Assembly (NCBI GenBank): GCA_016185015.1
Contig: JACPOI010000036.1
Coordinates: 186,001-250,000 of the forward strand
Direction: 5' to 3'
DNA: 64,000 nt
From: Burkholderiales bacterium
GTDB lineage: Bacteria > Pseudomonadota > Gammaproteobacteria > Burkholderiales > Burkholderiaceae_C
The position numbers were made by a program, and so were the translations under genes. Every line of letters begins with the position of its first letter. Positions within the stretch are counted from its first letter, which is position 1. Below the pieces are notes generated by a model, which was not told the DNA's origin, searched no databases, and worked only from the letters and a program-made list of their open reading frames with translations. Below, one piece after another: positions 25,337 through 33,560 of the stretch.

Positions 25337-27091
25337 ATGAGCTTTGAAATGGACATCGGCTACACCTCGCTGGCAGGTGCCAAGGCCGTCAATGAAGACT
25401 TTGCCGGCGCCATGCTGCCCGAAGACGGGCGCGAGGACATGGGCGTGATCGCCGCCATTGCCGATGGTGTCAGCGCCGGCGGCCTGGGCCAGGAGGCGGC
25501 CCAGACCACGGTGGCCACATTGGTGCGTGATTACTACAGTACGCCCCAAACCTGGGATACCACGGTCGCGCTGGACCGCCTGATCGCTGCGCAGAACACC
25601 TGGCTGGCCGCCACCAACCGCCGGCGCGCCCCCGCCACCGGCATGACCACGCTCACCGCACTGGTGCTGCGCGGGCATTCCTACACCCTGGCCCATGTGG
25701 GCGACACGCGGGCCTACCTGCTGCGCGAAGGGCAGGTGACCCAGCTCACGGTGGATCACGTCATGCCCCACCCCGATTTCCGCCACCAGCTCATGCGCGT
25801 GGTGGGCGCGGAAGACCGCCTGGTGGTGGACTACATCCAGGGCGACCTGCAGGTGGGCGACGTCTTCATCCTGCTGAGCGACGGCGTGCACGGCTCGCTG
25901 CGCCTGCGCCTGCTGGCGGAGATGGCCGAGCTGGCCAATGCGCAGCGCATCAGCGAAAGCCTGGTGCAGGCCGCCATCAAGGCCGGCAGCAACGACAACG
26001 CCACCGCCCTGGTGGTGCGTGTGCTGGGCCTGCTGGACGCCACGCTGCAGGACGTGAGCCGCAGCGCCCAGGCCCTGCCGGTGCCGGTGCGCCTCAAACC
26101 CGGCGAGGTGATCGACGGCCTGCGCGTGGAAGAGGTGGCCGCCGACAACGGCATCAACCTGATCTACCGGGTACGCGACGCGCACACCCACACCGACTAC
26201 GCTCTCAAGACCCTGCACCCTTCGCGCGCGCACGACCCCGAGGAATGCGCTGCCCTGGCCCACGAGGCCTGGCTGGCGCAATGCATGCAGACCTCACGCG
26301 CGGCCGAGCACCTGGTGCGCCTGCACGAGAAGCCGCCCGCGGGCAAGGGGCAGACGGCGTTTTACCTGCTGTACGACTGGCACGCCGGCGAAACCCTGCA
26401 GCAGATGCTGGCGCGCCAGCAGCGTTTCAGCCCGGCCCAGGCCGTGGCCCTGGCCACCCAGGTGCTCAAGGCCCTGGGCCGCCTGCACCGCCAGAGCGTG
26501 GTGCACCGCGACATCAAACCCGCCAACCTGCACCAGGGCGACGACGGCGTGCTGCGCCTGCTGGACCTGGGCGTGGCCCTGAGCGGGCGCGAGCCCGAGG
26601 CCATGCGCCGCCTGCACGCGGGCACGCCCAGCTACGTCAACCCCGAGCAGTGGGGCTTTACCGTGCGCGCCGGCGGCATCGACACCAATGTGCCACCCGA
26701 AGACCCCGACGCCATGAGCGACCTCTTCGCCCTGGGCGTCACCTTCTACCAGCTGCTGGCCGAGGGCAAGCTGCCCTACGGTGAAGTGCTGCCCTACCAG
26801 AGCGGCCGTTATTACCGCGACCCCACCCCGCCCAGCCGTCACAACCCCGAGGTGCCCATCTGGCTCGACCACGTGGTGCTCAAGGCCGTGGCGCGCGACA
26901 AGCGCCAGCGCTTCGAGACGGCCGAGGAGTTCCTGCTGGCGCTGGAGCGCGGGGCGTCACGCCCTCTCACCGCGCCGCCGGCCTCGCCGCTGCTGCAGCG
27001 GGACCCGACCTTTGTGTGGAAGCTGCTGTTCGGGGTGAGTGCGCTGTTCAATGTGCTGTTGATCTACTGGCTGTTGTTTTTGCCCAAGTAA
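25337..27091 (+). CDS. PP2C phosphatase - Ser/Thr kinase fusion, membrane anchored
   Basis: A 584-residue bifunctional signalling protein. The N-terminal PP2C domain (about 1-235) has the metal-binding aspartates in IADGVS (D43), VGDTRAY (D123), LLSDGVH (D182) and GSNDNAT (D220). The kinase domain (about 262-530) has the ATP-site lysine in YALKTL (K291), catalytic HRDIKPAN (D392, K394, N397) and DLG (410-412) in place of DFG; the glycine-rich loop is degenerate. One C-terminal transmembrane helix lies at about 558-582. It is divergent from the nirB operon. The same pairing of a PP2C/kinase fusion with nirBD and nasA is known in Pseudomonas. Start at 25337 (MSFEMDIGY). Confidence 0.9.
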   Translation: MSFEMDIGYTSLAGAKAVNEDFAGAMLPEDGREDMGVIAAIADGVSAGGLGQEAAQTTVATLVRDYYSTPQTWDTTVALDRLIAAQNTWLAATNRRRAPATGMTTLTALVLRGHSYTLAHVGDTRAYLLREGQVTQLTVDHVMPHPDFRHQLMRVVGAEDRLVVDYIQGDLQVGDVFILLSDGVHGSLRLRLLAEMAELANAQRISESLVQAAIKAGSNDNATALVVRVLGLLDATLQDVSRSAQALPVPVRLKPGEVIDGLRVEEVAADNGINLIYRVRDAHTHTDYALKTLHPSRAHDPEECAALAHEAWLAQCMQTSRAAEHLVRLHEKPPAGKGQTAFYLLYDWHAGETLQQMLARQQRFSPAQAVALATQVLKALGRLHRQSVVHRDIKPANLHQGDDGVLRLLDLGVALSGREPEAMRRLHAGTPSYVNPEQWGFTVRAGGIDTNVPPEDPDAMSDLFALGVTFYQLLAEGKLPYGEVLPYQSGRYYRDPTPPSRHNPEVPIWLDHVVLKAVARDKRQRFETAEEFLLALERGASRPLTAPPASPLLQRDPTFVWKLLFGVSALFNVLLIYWLLFLPK

Positions 27092-27328
27092 GGCCAGCCG
27101 GCGACTCAGCCGGTTTTGTTATTGGGGTTCCATTTCGGGGAAATCCATCCACGTCTTTGATGGGCTTGGACTATCTGTGACTTGCGCCGCCTTTGTTAAT
27201 CTTCAGCCGACCTTGTGAGTCAGACAGGGTTGTTGGGTTACAAGGGTTTGTTCATGGTTCTTCCGATAGGGAAAAACGCTGGGAACCCGATATATTTCAA
27301 GCACTTGAATCGAAAAACGGGAGGAACC

Positions 27329-27373
27329 ATGAACTTTGTTAAGCAGACAGGTTTGCTGTCTATATCAAGTTAA
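27329..27373 (+). CDS. possible 14-residue leader ORF
   Basis: A 14-codon frame (MNFVKQTGLLSISS) starts at ATG 27329 behind a strong GGGAGGAACC ribosome-binding site and stops 5 bp before the ATG of the next gene. The site is better than the one in front of the larger gene, so translational coupling is possible. The peptide shows no attenuation-type codon run. It may be a coincidence. Confidence 0.3.
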   Translation: MNFVKQTGLLSISS

Positions 27374-27378
27374 GAGCC

Positions 27379-27978
27379 ATGTTGACCACCAAGCCTCTGA
27401 GAGCTGCGCTTTGGGCGGCGCTCCTAAGCGCTTCGCCTTCGCTGTTCGCGGCAGACGTCGCGAATGGGTCAAAGATGGCACAAGCACTGTTTGACTACCT
27501 TGTTGCGCCAAGAACCGATATTGGAGCTGACACAGTGGCTCAAGAACGATGGCTCGCTCCTGACCTAAGAAGCGAGCTGGGTCAGACAGTCGAGCTGGTA
27601 ACAAAGGCGAGACAACTTCCGGAGATGGATGGTCCGGATCCGGCGGTACCCGACAACACTCTATTTCTTAGTTCCTGGGACCTACCGACCAAGTGCGAAG
27701 TGTCCCGCGAGGATGGGGCTGACCATAAGGTGGTGCTGATGTTGTGTCGATGGGGACCGAAGACGGACTATCCTGGCGCATCGAGAAGATATTCAGTACG
27801 ACTGAAAAGGGAAGGCAATGCCTATTTGGTGACGGATATCCTTGCACACCCGAGTAAATACGCGTCGCAAGAGACTTTGCTCACTCGAGAACTCCGCAAT
27901 TTGCGCGCGGAGGCAAGGGATTGGCTGACGAGGCGATATAAGCAAAATTCAAGTGAGTCCCACGACCGGAGGCGGTGA
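27379..27978 (+). CDS. secreted hypothetical protein
   Basis: A 199-residue protein with a clear Sec signal peptide (MLTTKPLRAALWAALLSASPSLFA, cleavage at about 24-25). The mature part is of mixed composition with two cysteines (KCEVSRED and LMLCRWG) that could form a disulfide, and a strongly basic C-terminus (TRRYKQNSSESHDRRR). GC content and codon use are clearly lower than in the neighbouring kinase and nitrate genes, so it is probably an acquired accessory gene. The 287 bp before it hold no other gene except the 14-codon frame at 27329. No family recognised. Confidence 0.65.
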   Translation: MLTTKPLRAALWAALLSASPSLFAADVANGSKMAQALFDYLVAPRTDIGADTVAQERWLAPDLRSELGQTVELVTKARQLPEMDGPDPAVPDNTLFLSSWDLPTKCEVSREDGADHKVVLMLCRWGPKTDYPGASRRYSVRLKREGNAYLVTDILAHPSKYASQETLLTRELRNLRAEARDWLTRRYKQNSSESHDRRR

Positions 27979-28078
27979 TTGAGTGCTTATGGTGGTTTAC
28001 TAATGGTTCGGGATGGCCTTAACGTCAGTCAATCGCTCTACCCCCTGACACTTCCGCCTAACTCCACTGGTAAGCGGC

Positions 28079-28489
28079 ATGCCGAGCGTCATTCTTGAAA
28101 CGGTGGGCAGATTCTTGGTCGAGTACGGCCTGCTCGGCGTTTTGGTGACCATGCCACCCGCAATGCTTCTGACCCTGGGCTTTAGGATGAAGCGTCGTTG
28201 GACGCTCTTCCCCAGTGGAGGCCTGTTGCTGTCTGTTGGGTGTGCCATTTTGGGGCTGACTCTTGAGGGCATCAGCACGGGAGAAGTACTGGCGCTGTCG
28301 CGATCAACCCTGACAGTGGCACAGGCTGGCCATCCTGTTTTCTTCTGGGTATCGACCACGGCTTTTTTGCTTGGCTCTTTGGCCATCGCTGGCCTCGGCC
28401 TTTTTCTTTTGGGTCGAGCATGTTTTCCATTGAACAACCCAGCCCACTCTGATCCGGCAAAGGCCGACCGCAGCCCATTGCGCCCATAA
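28079..28489 (+). CDS. hypothetical membrane protein
   Basis: A 136-residue protein with three to four hydrophobic helices (about residues 10-35, 46-66 and 85-112) and a short polar C-terminal tail rich in Pro, Asp and Arg. No usual ribosome-binding site stands out before ATG 28079, so the start is uncertain. Composition is intermediate between the flanking GC-rich genes and the secreted hypothetical upstream. Not recognised. It ends directly at a strong bidirectional terminator. Confidence 0.5.
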   Translation: MPSVILETVGRFLVEYGLLGVLVTMPPAMLLTLGFRMKRRWTLFPSGGLLLSVGCAILGLTLEGISTGEVLALSRSTLTVAQAGHPVFFWVSTTAFLLGSLAIAGLGLFLLGRACFPLNNPAHSDPAKADRSPLRP

Positions 28490-28524
28490 AAAAGCCGGCC
28501 TCCCGTTCGGGAGGCCGGCTTTTT
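28489..28524. terminator. bidirectional intrinsic terminator
   Basis: AAAAAGCCGGCCTCCCG (28489-28505) and its perfect complement (28508-28524) form a 17-bp stem with A5 on one side and T5 on the other. It serves the hypothetical membrane gene on the plus strand and azoR on the minus strand. Confidence 0.92.
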
Positions 28525-28538
28525 AACGCTGTCGCGTA

Positions 28539-29186
28539 TCAAGCCGCGATGGCTGCCTGGTCCTGGTTGGCGGCCTTGCGGGTGGCGGCCTTGAGCTGCA
28601 GGGTGGCGCTGTCCAGGGCTTCGGCCTTCTTGGCCTCGCCCATGGCCACGCCTTCGGCGCGCACATAACGCACGTCGGTGATGCCGAAGAAGCCGAACAC
28701 CGTCTGCAGGTAGCTTTCCTGGTGTTCCATGGCGCGGCCACCTTCGCTGGTGGAGTACACGCCGCCGCGGGTGGAGGCCACGATCACCGTCTTGCCGCCG
28801 GCCAGGCCCACGGGGCCGGTCTCGGTGTACTTGAAGGTGCGGCCCACCTGGGCGACACGGTCGATCCAGGCCTTGAGCTGGCTGGGGATGCTGAAGTTGT
28901 ACAGCGGCGCGCCCACCACGATCACGTCGGCGGCCAGGAACTGGCTCACCAGCGCTTCGGACACGGCGTTTTCACGGCGTTGTGCGTCCGTCAGGGTGGC
29001 GGTGGCCGGCAGGCGGAAACCCAGGGATTCGGCGCTCAGGTGGCTGGGGGCCTCGGCGGCCAGGTCCAGGTAGTCCACCGTGGTGCCCGGGTGCTGGGCC
29101 TGCCATTCGGCCACGATGGTACGGGTCAGCTGGCGCGAAACGGAGTTGTCGCTCAGGATGCTGGAGTCGATGTGCAGAACTTTCAT
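28539..29186 (-). CDS. azoR: FMN-dependent NADH-azoreductase
   Basis: A 215-residue flavodoxin-fold quinone/azo reductase ([21 protein letters not shown]..., [27 protein letters not shown]). AzoR enzymes carry out two-electron reduction of quinones and azo compounds with NADH and FMN, protecting against electrophilic stress. Start at 29186 is preferred over an in-frame ATG four codons earlier because a GAGGACC ribosome-binding site precedes it. It is divergent from a LysR regulator, the usual arrangement in which the LysR protein activates azoR in response to quinones. Confidence 0.92.
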   Translation of the reverse strand: MKVLHIDSSILSDNSVSRQLTRTIVAEWQAQHPGTTVDYLDLAAEAPSHLSAESLGFRLPATATLTDAQRRENAVSEALVSQFLAADVIVVGAPLYNFSIPSQLKAWIDRVAQVGRTFKYTETGPVGLAGGKTVIVASTRGGVYSTSEGGRAMEHQESYLQTVFGFFGITDVRYVRAEGVAMGEAKKAEALDSATLQLKAATRKAANQDQAAIAA

Positions 29187-29270
29187 GGGGGTCCTCATAA
29201 AGCAGGTTGTCGATGTTGTTATTCTGAGGATGATGCGAATTAATGACTAGTCGGCTTTATTGAGTTACAT

Positions 29271-29288
29271 TGTCCTGAAAATAGGACG
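29271..29288. promoter_or_regulatory. candidate LysR binding site
   Basis: GTCCT (29272-29276) and AGGAC (29283-29287) form an interrupted inverted repeat with a T-N11-A type spacing in the azoR/LysR divergent spacer, 14 bp upstream of the LysR start. This is the size and place of a LysR-type autoregulatory box. Confidence 0.5.
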
Positions 29289-29301
29289 ATAGAGGGCCCA
29301 C

Positions 29302-30234
29302 ATGCAGGATCTCAACGACATGCTGTATTTCGCCGAGGTGGCCGAGCGCGGTGGTTTTGCCGCGGCCAGCCGGCAGCTGGGCATCCCCAAATCCAAGCTC
29401 TCGCGCCGGGTAGCCGAACTCGAAGGCCGCCTGGGCGTGCGCCTGCTGCACCGGACCACGCGCAAGCTTTCGCTGACCGACGTGGGCGAGCATTACCTGC
29501 GCCATTGCCTGGCCATGCGCGATGCGGCCGAGGCCGCCACCGAAGCGGTAGAGCAGGTGCAGACCGAGCCGCGCGGCACGGTGCGCGTGGCCTGCCCGGT
29601 GACGCTGGCGCAGACCACGGTGGGGCCCATCCTGCCGGCCTTCCTGGCGCGTTACCCGCAGGTGCGCGTGGATATGCGCGTCAGCAACCGCGTGGTCGAT
29701 CTGGTCGAAGAGGGTTTTGACGTGGCGCTGCGTGTGCGCGTGAGCCTGGAGGAGAGCCGCAGCCTGGTGGTCAAGCACCTGGGGCTGACGCAGACCGTGC
29801 TGGCGGCCAGCCCCGCGCTGCTCCAGCGCCAGGGCCGGCCCGAGAAGCCGGAAGACCTGGCGCGCATGGACACGGTGGCCATGTCGGGCGTGGATGGGCG
29901 GGCCACGCTGGTGCTGCAGGGGCCGCAGGAGCAAACCTTCACGCTGGCGCATACCCCGCGCCTGCTGGCCGACGACCTGCTGACGCTGAAGTTCGCGGTG
30001 GTGCAGGGCACGGGCATGGGTTTCCTGCCGGACTACATGTGCCGCGAGGAACTGCAGGACGGGCGCCTGGTGAAGGTGCTGCCGGACTGGGCGCCCCAAC
30101 CCGGCATCTTTCACGCGGTGTATCCCTCGCGCCGGGGCATGGTGCCTGCGGTGCGGCGTTTTCTGGATTTCCTGGGCGACTTCATCGAGGCCGAAGGCGA
30201 CCCCTTCGCCGTGTCGGCCGCGACGGTGCGTTGA
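29302..30234 (+). CDS. LysR-family transcriptional regulator
   Basis: A 310-residue regulator with an N-terminal winged helix (MQDLNDMLYFAEVAERGGFAAASRQLGIPKSKLSRRVAELEGRLGVRLLHRTTRKLSLT) and a C-terminal periplasmic-binding-protein-like effector domain (GTVRVACPVTLAQTTVGPILPAFL, GMGFLPDYM). It belongs to the AaeR/DntR-like group that often sits next to quinone or azo reductases. Divergent from azoR with the inverted repeat at 29271-29288 between them, so it likely controls azoR. Effector unknown. Confidence 0.92.
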   Translation: MQDLNDMLYFAEVAERGGFAAASRQLGIPKSKLSRRVAELEGRLGVRLLHRTTRKLSLTDVGEHYLRHCLAMRDAAEAATEAVEQVQTEPRGTVRVACPVTLAQTTVGPILPAFLARYPQVRVDMRVSNRVVDLVEEGFDVALRVRVSLEESRSLVVKHLGLTQTVLAASPALLQRQGRPEKPEDLARMDTVAMSGVDGRATLVLQGPQEQTFTLAHTPRLLADDLLTLKFAVVQGTGMGFLPDYMCREELQDGRLVKVLPDWAPQPGIFHAVYPSRRGMVPAVRRFLDFLGDFIEAEGDPFAVSAATVR

Positions 30235-30299
30235 GGGCGCGCGATCAGCTGCTGCGCGCTCTCCCACCTTTGTGTCTACGGCCGCCCGCTACGCGGTCT

Positions 30300-30398
30300 T
30301 AACTTCGCTGCGCGAAGTTAGCCTCGACGAAAGGGAGGCCAAGCGCTGCGCGCTTGATCGGCTTGCGCCGATCACGCACTTCGTGCGCGGCCTCCCTT
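30300..30398. repeat. branched palindromic element
   Basis: A stem-loop TAACTTCGC/GCGAAGTTA (30300-30320) is followed by a larger fold. The outer stem AAGGGAGGCC (30331-30340) pairs with GGCCTCCCTT (30389-30398). Inside are three hairpins: AAGCG/CGCTT (30341-30355), GATCGGC/GCCGATC (30356-30373) and CGCAC/GTGCG (30375-30387). The right arm covers the last codons of the narK-like gene. It may end transcription of both converging genes (TTTT follows at 30397-30400), but its cloverleaf form resembles a mobile palindromic repeat. Confidence 0.65.
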
Positions 30399-31586
30399 TT
30401 CCGCCCAAGTCCTCGTCCAGCGCAGTTGCATCACGCGTGTCATGCCCAGCACCAGGAGCGAGAGCAGGGCGAACAAGGCGAAACCCCAGAAGTAGCTGCC
30501 GGTGTATTGCTTGGACAGACCCATGGCGTTGGGCACCAGGCCGCCGCCCAGAGCTCCGATCTCGCCGATCATGGAGCCGGCCACGGCGGTGCTCAGCGGC
30601 CAGCGCAGCGGCACCAGCTGGAACAGCGCGCCGTTGCCCGCACCCAGCGCGGCGAAGCACAGCATCATGAGCAGGGTGGTGAGCACCAGCGAACCGCCGG
30701 CCAGCCCGCACAGCAGCAGGGTGATGGTGACGATGACTAGTACGGCGGTCAGCGTGTTGATGCCGCCCCAGTGGTCGGAGATCCAGCCGCCGAAGATGCG
30801 CAGCGCCGCGCCCATGAAAGCGGCCAGCATGGTGAGCTGGCCGGCCTGCACCTTGCTCACGCCGAACTGGTCGTAGTAATAACTCGGCAGGAAGGTGGTC
30901 AGGCCGATGAAACCGCCGAAGGTGATGGCGTAGATGATGCTGAAGGCCCAGCCGTCTTTCTCGAACAGGCAGGCGATGTGGTCGCGGAAGCTGGCGTGTT
31001 TGTCCACGTCGTCGGGTTCGCGCGCGATGAAGACCATCACCAGCACGGGCAGCAGCAGGCCGATGGCCGCGATGCCGTAGACGGCTTTCCAGCCGTAGGC
31101 CTGGGCCAGCTGCGGCGCCAGCAGGGCCGAGATGGAGGTGCCCACGTTGCCGGCGCCCACCAGGCCCATGGCCAGGCCCTTGTAGCGGGCGGGGAAGGAA
31201 CCCGAGCCCAGCGAGAGCGCCACGCCGAAGCTGGCGCCGGCGATGCCCAGCAGCACGCCCATGGCCAGCAGGTCGTTGAAGGTTTCGACGAAGAAGTAGC
31301 CGTAGAGCAGGGCGATGGCAATGCCGCCCATTTCCACCAGGGTGGCGTTCTTGCGCCCGATGTACTGGGCCAGGATGCCCAGGGGAAAGCGCATGAGCGC
31401 GCCGGCGAAGATGGGGATGGAGAGCATCAGCCCGATCTGCGCGGGGCTGAGCTGCAGCGATTCCTTGATGAAGGGCGCCATGGCGCCGTTGGTCACCCAG
31501 ACGCCGCAGCAGTAGGTGAAGTACACAAAGGAGGCCAGCAGCGTGGGGCTGTGGCCGGAGCGGAGGAAAGTGCGCAAGCTGTTCAT
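30372..31586 (-). CDS. NarK/NasA-type nitrate/nitrite MFS transporter
   Basis: A 404-residue major facilitator protein with about 12 hydrophobic helices. It shows the nitrate/nitrite porter patterns: PFIKESLQLSPAQIGLMLSIPIFAGALMRFPLG in helix 2, and the glycine-rich nitrate signature GNVGTSISALLAPQLA in helix 5. It imports nitrate (or exports nitrite) for the assimilation pathway. The start at 31586 (MNSLRTFLR) lies downstream of its own sigma54 promoter and antitermination leader; the frame upstream runs through the leader hairpins and is not coding. The last residues (GGRARSA) are encoded by the palindromic element at 30331-30398, which may have changed the C-terminus. Confidence 0.9.
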   Translation of the reverse strand: MNSLRTFLRSGHSPTLLASFVYFTYCCGVWVTNGAMAPFIKESLQLSPAQIGLMLSIPIFAGALMRFPLGILAQYIGRKNATLVEMGGIAIALLYGYFFVETFNDLLAMGVLLGIAGASFGVALSLGSGSFPARYKGLAMGLVGAGNVGTSISALLAPQLAQAYGWKAVYGIAAIGLLLPVLVMVFIAREPDDVDKHASFRDHIACLFEKDGWAFSIIYAITFGGFIGLTTFLPSYYYDQFGVSKVQAGQLTMLAAFMGAALRIFGGWISDHWGGINTLTAVLVIVTITLLLCGLAGGSLVLTTLLMMLCFAALGAGNGALFQLVPLRWPLSTAVAGSMIGEIGALGGGLVPNAMGLSKQYTGSYFWGFALFALLSLLVLGMTRVMQLRWTRTWAEKGGRARSA

Positions 31587-31605
31587 CGTCGTGTCCAAGG
31601 GCCCA

Positions 31606-31661
31606 TAAAAAAAGGCGTCGACACGTGCATGGCAGCAGGGCTGCGCACGTGTGGACGCCTT
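31606..31661 (-). terminator. leader terminator upstream of the narK-like gene
   Basis: On the minus strand AAGGCGTC pairs with GACGCCTT (8 bp) and, after one mismatch, ACACGTGC with GCACGTGT (8 bp), followed by a T7 run. It ends 20 bp before the ATG. The outer stem is almost identical to those before nirB and nrtA. Confidence 0.88.
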
Positions 31662-31675
31662 CGTCTGGAACGATC

Positions 31676-31723
31676 CGGTGCGCCTTTGCACCGAATGCGG
31701 GATTTCAGGCCGGCTTTGGCCTG
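31676..31723 (-). promoter_or_regulatory. ANTAR-type double hexaloop RNA element, narK leader
   Basis: Hairpin 1 (31723-31706) is CAGGCC, loop AAAGCC, GGCCTG. Hairpin 2 (31693-31676) is CGGTGC, loop AAAGGC, GCACCG. Both stems are perfect six-base-pair helices and both loops have A1 and G4. This is the cleanest of the three ANTAR targets in the window. Confidence 0.87.
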
Positions 31724-31736
31724 TTCATCTCAATGC

Positions 31737-31753
31737 AAGCAATATCTGCGCCC
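31737..31753 (-). promoter_or_regulatory. sigma54-type promoter of the narK-like gene
   Basis: The minus strand reads GGGCGCAGATATTGCTT, with the invariant GG and GC at the correct 10-bp spacing and a TTGCTT -12 box; the -24 box deviates from TGGCACG at three positions. It lies only 30 bp after the nrtC stop, so the transporter can be expressed alone or by read-through. Confidence 0.6.
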
Positions 31754-31782
31754 GGACTTGGGGCGGCTGAGGCAGGGCACCG

Positions 31783-32619
31783 TCACGCGGCTTTTTCCAC
31801 GTGCGCCTGGCGCGTGTAGAGGAAGTCGATCACGGCCTTGCGACAGTTGATGTAACGCGGGTCTTCGGCCAGCTCCACGCGCTTGCGCGGGCGCGGCAGG
31901 TCCACCGTCAGCACCTCGCCGATGGTGGCGGCCGGGCCATTGGTCATCATCACGATCTTGTCGGAGAGCAGCACGGCTTCATCGACGTCGTGCGTGACCA
32001 TGACCACGGTGCTTTTCGTGCGCGCCACGATCTCCAGCAGTTCGTCCTGTAGCTTGGCGCGGGTCAGCGCGTCCAGCGCGCCGAAGGGTTCGTCCATCAG
32101 CAGCACCTGGGGCTCCATGGACAGGGCGCGGGCGATGCCCACGCGCTGTTTCATGCCGCCCGAGATCTCGCCGGGGCGCTTCTGCGCGGCGGGAGTCAGG
32201 CCCACCAGGGCCAGGGCGGCCTCGGTGCGGGCCTTGAGCTGGGCCTTGTTCTCGGCGGCCGCGCCCGTGCTCTTGCTGCCGGCGCCGAAGACGCGTTCCA
32301 CCGCGAGGTAGACGTTCTCGTAGCAGGTCAGCCAGGGCAGCAGCGAATGGTTCTGGAACACTACCGCGCGCTCGGGGCCGGGGCCGGCGATCTCGCGGTT
32401 GGCACACAGCAAGGTGCCGTTGGTGGGCGTGGTCAGGCCGGCGATCAGGTTGAGCAGGGTGGACTTGCCGCAGCCCGAATGGCCGATCAGCGCCACGAAC
32501 TCGCCCTTGGCGACCGTGAGGTTGATGTCGCGCAGCGCGGGGAAGGAGCCCTTCGCGGTCTTGAAGGTCTGCTCGACACCCTGGACCTCGATGTACTTGG
32601 TGCTCAGTGATTCGTTCAT
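31783..32619 (-). CDS. nitrate ABC transporter ATP-binding protein
   Basis: A 278-residue ABC ATPase of the NrtD/CmpD/SsuB group: Walker A GHSGCGKST, Q-loop FQNHSLLPW, signature ISGGMKQR, Walker B VLLMDEPFGALD, H-loop VTHDVDEA. The C-terminal segment (DLPRPRKRVELAEDPRYINCRKAVIDFL) is the family's usual end. It energises import of nitrate/nitrite (or a related anion) with the permease and binding protein upstream. It starts 10 bp after the permease stop, and the three genes form one operon behind the leader at 34833-34987. Confidence 0.9.
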   Translation of the reverse strand: MNESLSTKYIEVQGVEQTFKTAKGSFPALRDINLTVAKGEFVALIGHSGCGKSTLLNLIAGLTTPTNGTLLCANREIAGPGPERAVVFQNHSLLPWLTCYENVYLAVERVFGAGSKSTGAAAENKAQLKARTEAALALVGLTPAAQKRPGEISGGMKQRVGIARALSMEPQVLLMDEPFGALDALTRAKLQDELLEIVARTKSTVVMVTHDVDEAVLLSDKIVMMTNGPAATIGEVLTVDLPRPRKRVELAEDPRYINCRKAVIDFLYTRQAHVEKAA

Positions 32620-32629
32620 GACGGACTCC

Positions 32630-33538
32630 TCAGTTCTTGACTTCTTCGAAGGTGAAGGCGGTGGCGAGCTTGATCAGCGCGTACTCCAGCACCAGGCCCA
32701 CGATGCCGATCACGAAGATGGCGATGATGATGTTCTTGACGTTGAGGTTGTTCCACTCGTCCCAGACCCAGAAGCCGATGCCCACGCCGCCGGTCAGCAT
32801 TTCGGCCGCGACGATCACCAGCCAGGCTGTGCCGACGGCCAGGCGCACGCCGGTCAGCATGTAGGGCAGCACGGCGGGGAAGAGGATCTTGGTGACGATC
32901 TTCCATTCCGAGAGCTGCAGCACACGCGCCACGTTCATGTAGTCCTGCGGCACGCGCTGCACGCCCACCGCGGTGTTGATGATCATGGGCCAGATCGAGC
33001 AGATGAAGATGGTCCAGATGGCCGCCGGGTTGGCGCCCTTGAAGACCAGCAGGCCGATGGGCAGCCAGGCCAGCGGCGAGACCGGGCGCAGCAGGCTGAT
33101 CAGCGGGTTGAACATGCGGCTCAGGAAGGTGAAGCGCCCGATCATGAAACCGGCCGGGATGCCGACGATGGCCGCCAGGCCGAAGCCCAGCGCCACACGC
33201 TCCAGCGACATCAGCACGTTCCAGCCCACACCCTGGTCGTTCGGGCCCTTGCGGTAGAACGGGTCGCTGAAGACGTCGAGCGCCTGCTTGAAGGTCTCGA
33301 CCGGGCTGGGGATGCTGCCCTTGCTGGTGAGCGACACCAGGGCCCAGATCCCGATCAGCAGGGCCAGGCCCAGCACCGGCGGGATCACGCGCTGCCACAG
33401 GCCGCGCCAGTCGTAGCCCGGCGTCTTGACGGCCTCCACGGCGGGGGCTGCCGGGGTCGCTGCCTTTTTCCCGCCGGTGGGCGGGAGGGGAACGGGGGTC
33501 GCCCGTTCCAGGGGGGTATGAAACACGGCGCTGACCAT
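32630..33538 (-). CDS. nrtB: nitrate ABC transporter permease
   Basis: A 302-residue inner-membrane permease of the NrtB/SsuC type with about six helices after a Pro/Ala-rich cytoplasmic N-terminus (about residues 1-45). The EAA-like loop that contacts the ATPase is visible (YMNVARVLQLSEWKIVTKILFPAVLPYMLTG). Start at 33538 (MVSAVFHTPLE); the upstream open frame overlaps the binding-protein gene and is not used. It lies between nrtA and the ATPase gene. Confidence 0.9.
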   Translation of the reverse strand: MVSAVFHTPLERATPVPLPPTGGKKAATPAAPAVEAVKTPGYDWRGLWQRVIPPVLGLALLIGIWALVSLTSKGSIPSPVETFKQALDVFSDPFYRKGPNDQGVGWNVLMSLERVALGFGLAAIVGIPAGFMIGRFTFLSRMFNPLISLLRPVSPLAWLPIGLLVFKGANPAAIWTIFICSIWPMIINTAVGVQRVPQDYMNVARVLQLSEWKIVTKILFPAVLPYMLTGVRLAVGTAWLVIVAAEMLTGGVGIGFWVWDEWNNLNVKNIIIAIFVIGIVGLVLEYALIKLATAFTFEEVKN

Positions 33539-33560
33539 GATGGCTTCCTTTGCTCGGCCC

